Positions 14,796 through 14,898 of a stretch of DNA of 14,898 nt are shown here, piece by piece. The position numbers were made by a program, and so were the translations under genes. Numbering within the stretch: the first letter of the stretch is position 1; the number at the start of each line of letters is the position of its first letter. This stretch comes from Methyloligella sp. (GTDB lineage: Bacteria; Pseudomonadota; Alphaproteobacteria; Rhizobiales; JALUTE01), in assembly GCA_027058255.1 (NCBI GenBank), contig JALUTE010000166.1, forward strand, positions 1-14,898, in the 5' to 3' direction. Below the pieces are notes generated by a model. It was not told the DNA's origin. It did not search any database and saw only the letters and a list, made by a program, of their open reading frames with translations.

Positions 14796-14898
14796 TCACC
14801 GGGAGCGGCTCAGGCAGGTGCGCACGGCACGCCCGATCTCCTCCGGCGCGGAATCGGGCGGGATGGAAAAAACGTCCTCTGAAATTCCCTCGGCGCTG
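14796..14898 (-). CDS. CdiI-like immunity protein, C-terminal end only
   Basis: The last 33 codons of a gene entering from the right, ending in TGA at 14798-14796. They read SAEGISEDVFSIPPDSAPEE and IGRAVRTCLSRSR. The pattern 'hydrophobic-S-I-P-x-D-x-x-x-E-E-I-G-x-A-V-R-x-x-L' is what I recall from the C-termini of CDI-system immunity proteins (CdiI). The fragment is short, so the family is tentative. The position directly upstream of a truncated toxin module suggests one more toxin/immunity pair beyond the window. The gap 14703-14795 is GC-rich with no gene. Confidence 0.5.
   Translation of the reverse strand, partial: SAEGISEDVFSIPPDSAPEEIGRAVRTCLSRSR

Noticed and set aside
1..14898. CRISPR array, rRNA or tRNA genes
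   Set aside because: No regularly spaced short repeats and no tRNA or rRNA signature seen on reading both strands.

Overview
The window is GC-rich chromosomal DNA of an alphaproteobacterium. The order Hyphomicrobiales (Rhizobiales) fits best: a gene-transfer-agent (GTA)-type terminase/portal block, paired TadE-like pilus genes behind a CtrA-like site, an IleRS whose C-terminal zinc site is reduced to one Cys, and dispersed palindromic intergenic repeats. The genus cannot be read from the sequence.

Left part (1-4609). On the minus strand a DNA-packaging block runs terS-like (2155-2757), terL (870-2243), then a portal gene cut by the window edge (1-804), the order at the head of a GTA or lambdoid prophage cluster. 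A strong promoter-like element (TTGACA, 17 bp, TATCAA) overlapping a small palindrome faces this block at about 3000. Two small TadE/TadG-type pseudopilin genes diverge from it on the plus strand (3270-3869, 3926-4609), with a CtrA-like box upstream.

Middle part (4705-8503). Core genes: ileS (minus) and efp (plus), divergent from about 150 bp. A GC-rich composite palindrome follows efp (8537-8643).

Right part (8809-14898). This is an accessory region of polymorphic toxin / contact-dependent inhibition type, and every toxin and immunity gene in it reads on the minus strand. In transcription order it holds: the end of a CdiI-like immunity gene (14796-14898); a 5'-truncated CdiA/haemagglutinin C-terminal module (12798-14549, open but startless to 14702); its overlapping DUF596-like immunity gene (12370-12801); a partial repeat copy C; an Imm11/DUF1629 immunity gene (11453-12160); a full repeat copy B; an unrecognised probable immunity gene (10417-11085); a second orphan toxin tip (9895-10202), frameshifted by an apparent one-base deletion; its immunity gene (9381-9884); an IS5-type transposase remnant on the plus strand; repeat copy A; and the last about 30 codons of another broken gene (8809-8901).

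The most interesting observation is that these modules are separated by direct copies of a roughly 275-bp non-coding repeat with stem-loops at its ends (CGGTCGGG...CCCGACCG). Both orphan toxins also restart at the same short segment of CdiA coding sequence (AGLTQIA). The region therefore looks like a repeat-delimited store of silent toxin/immunity cassettes beside a full cdiA that would lie beyond the right end. That reading is inference; the repeats, the shared junction and the frameshift are visible directly.
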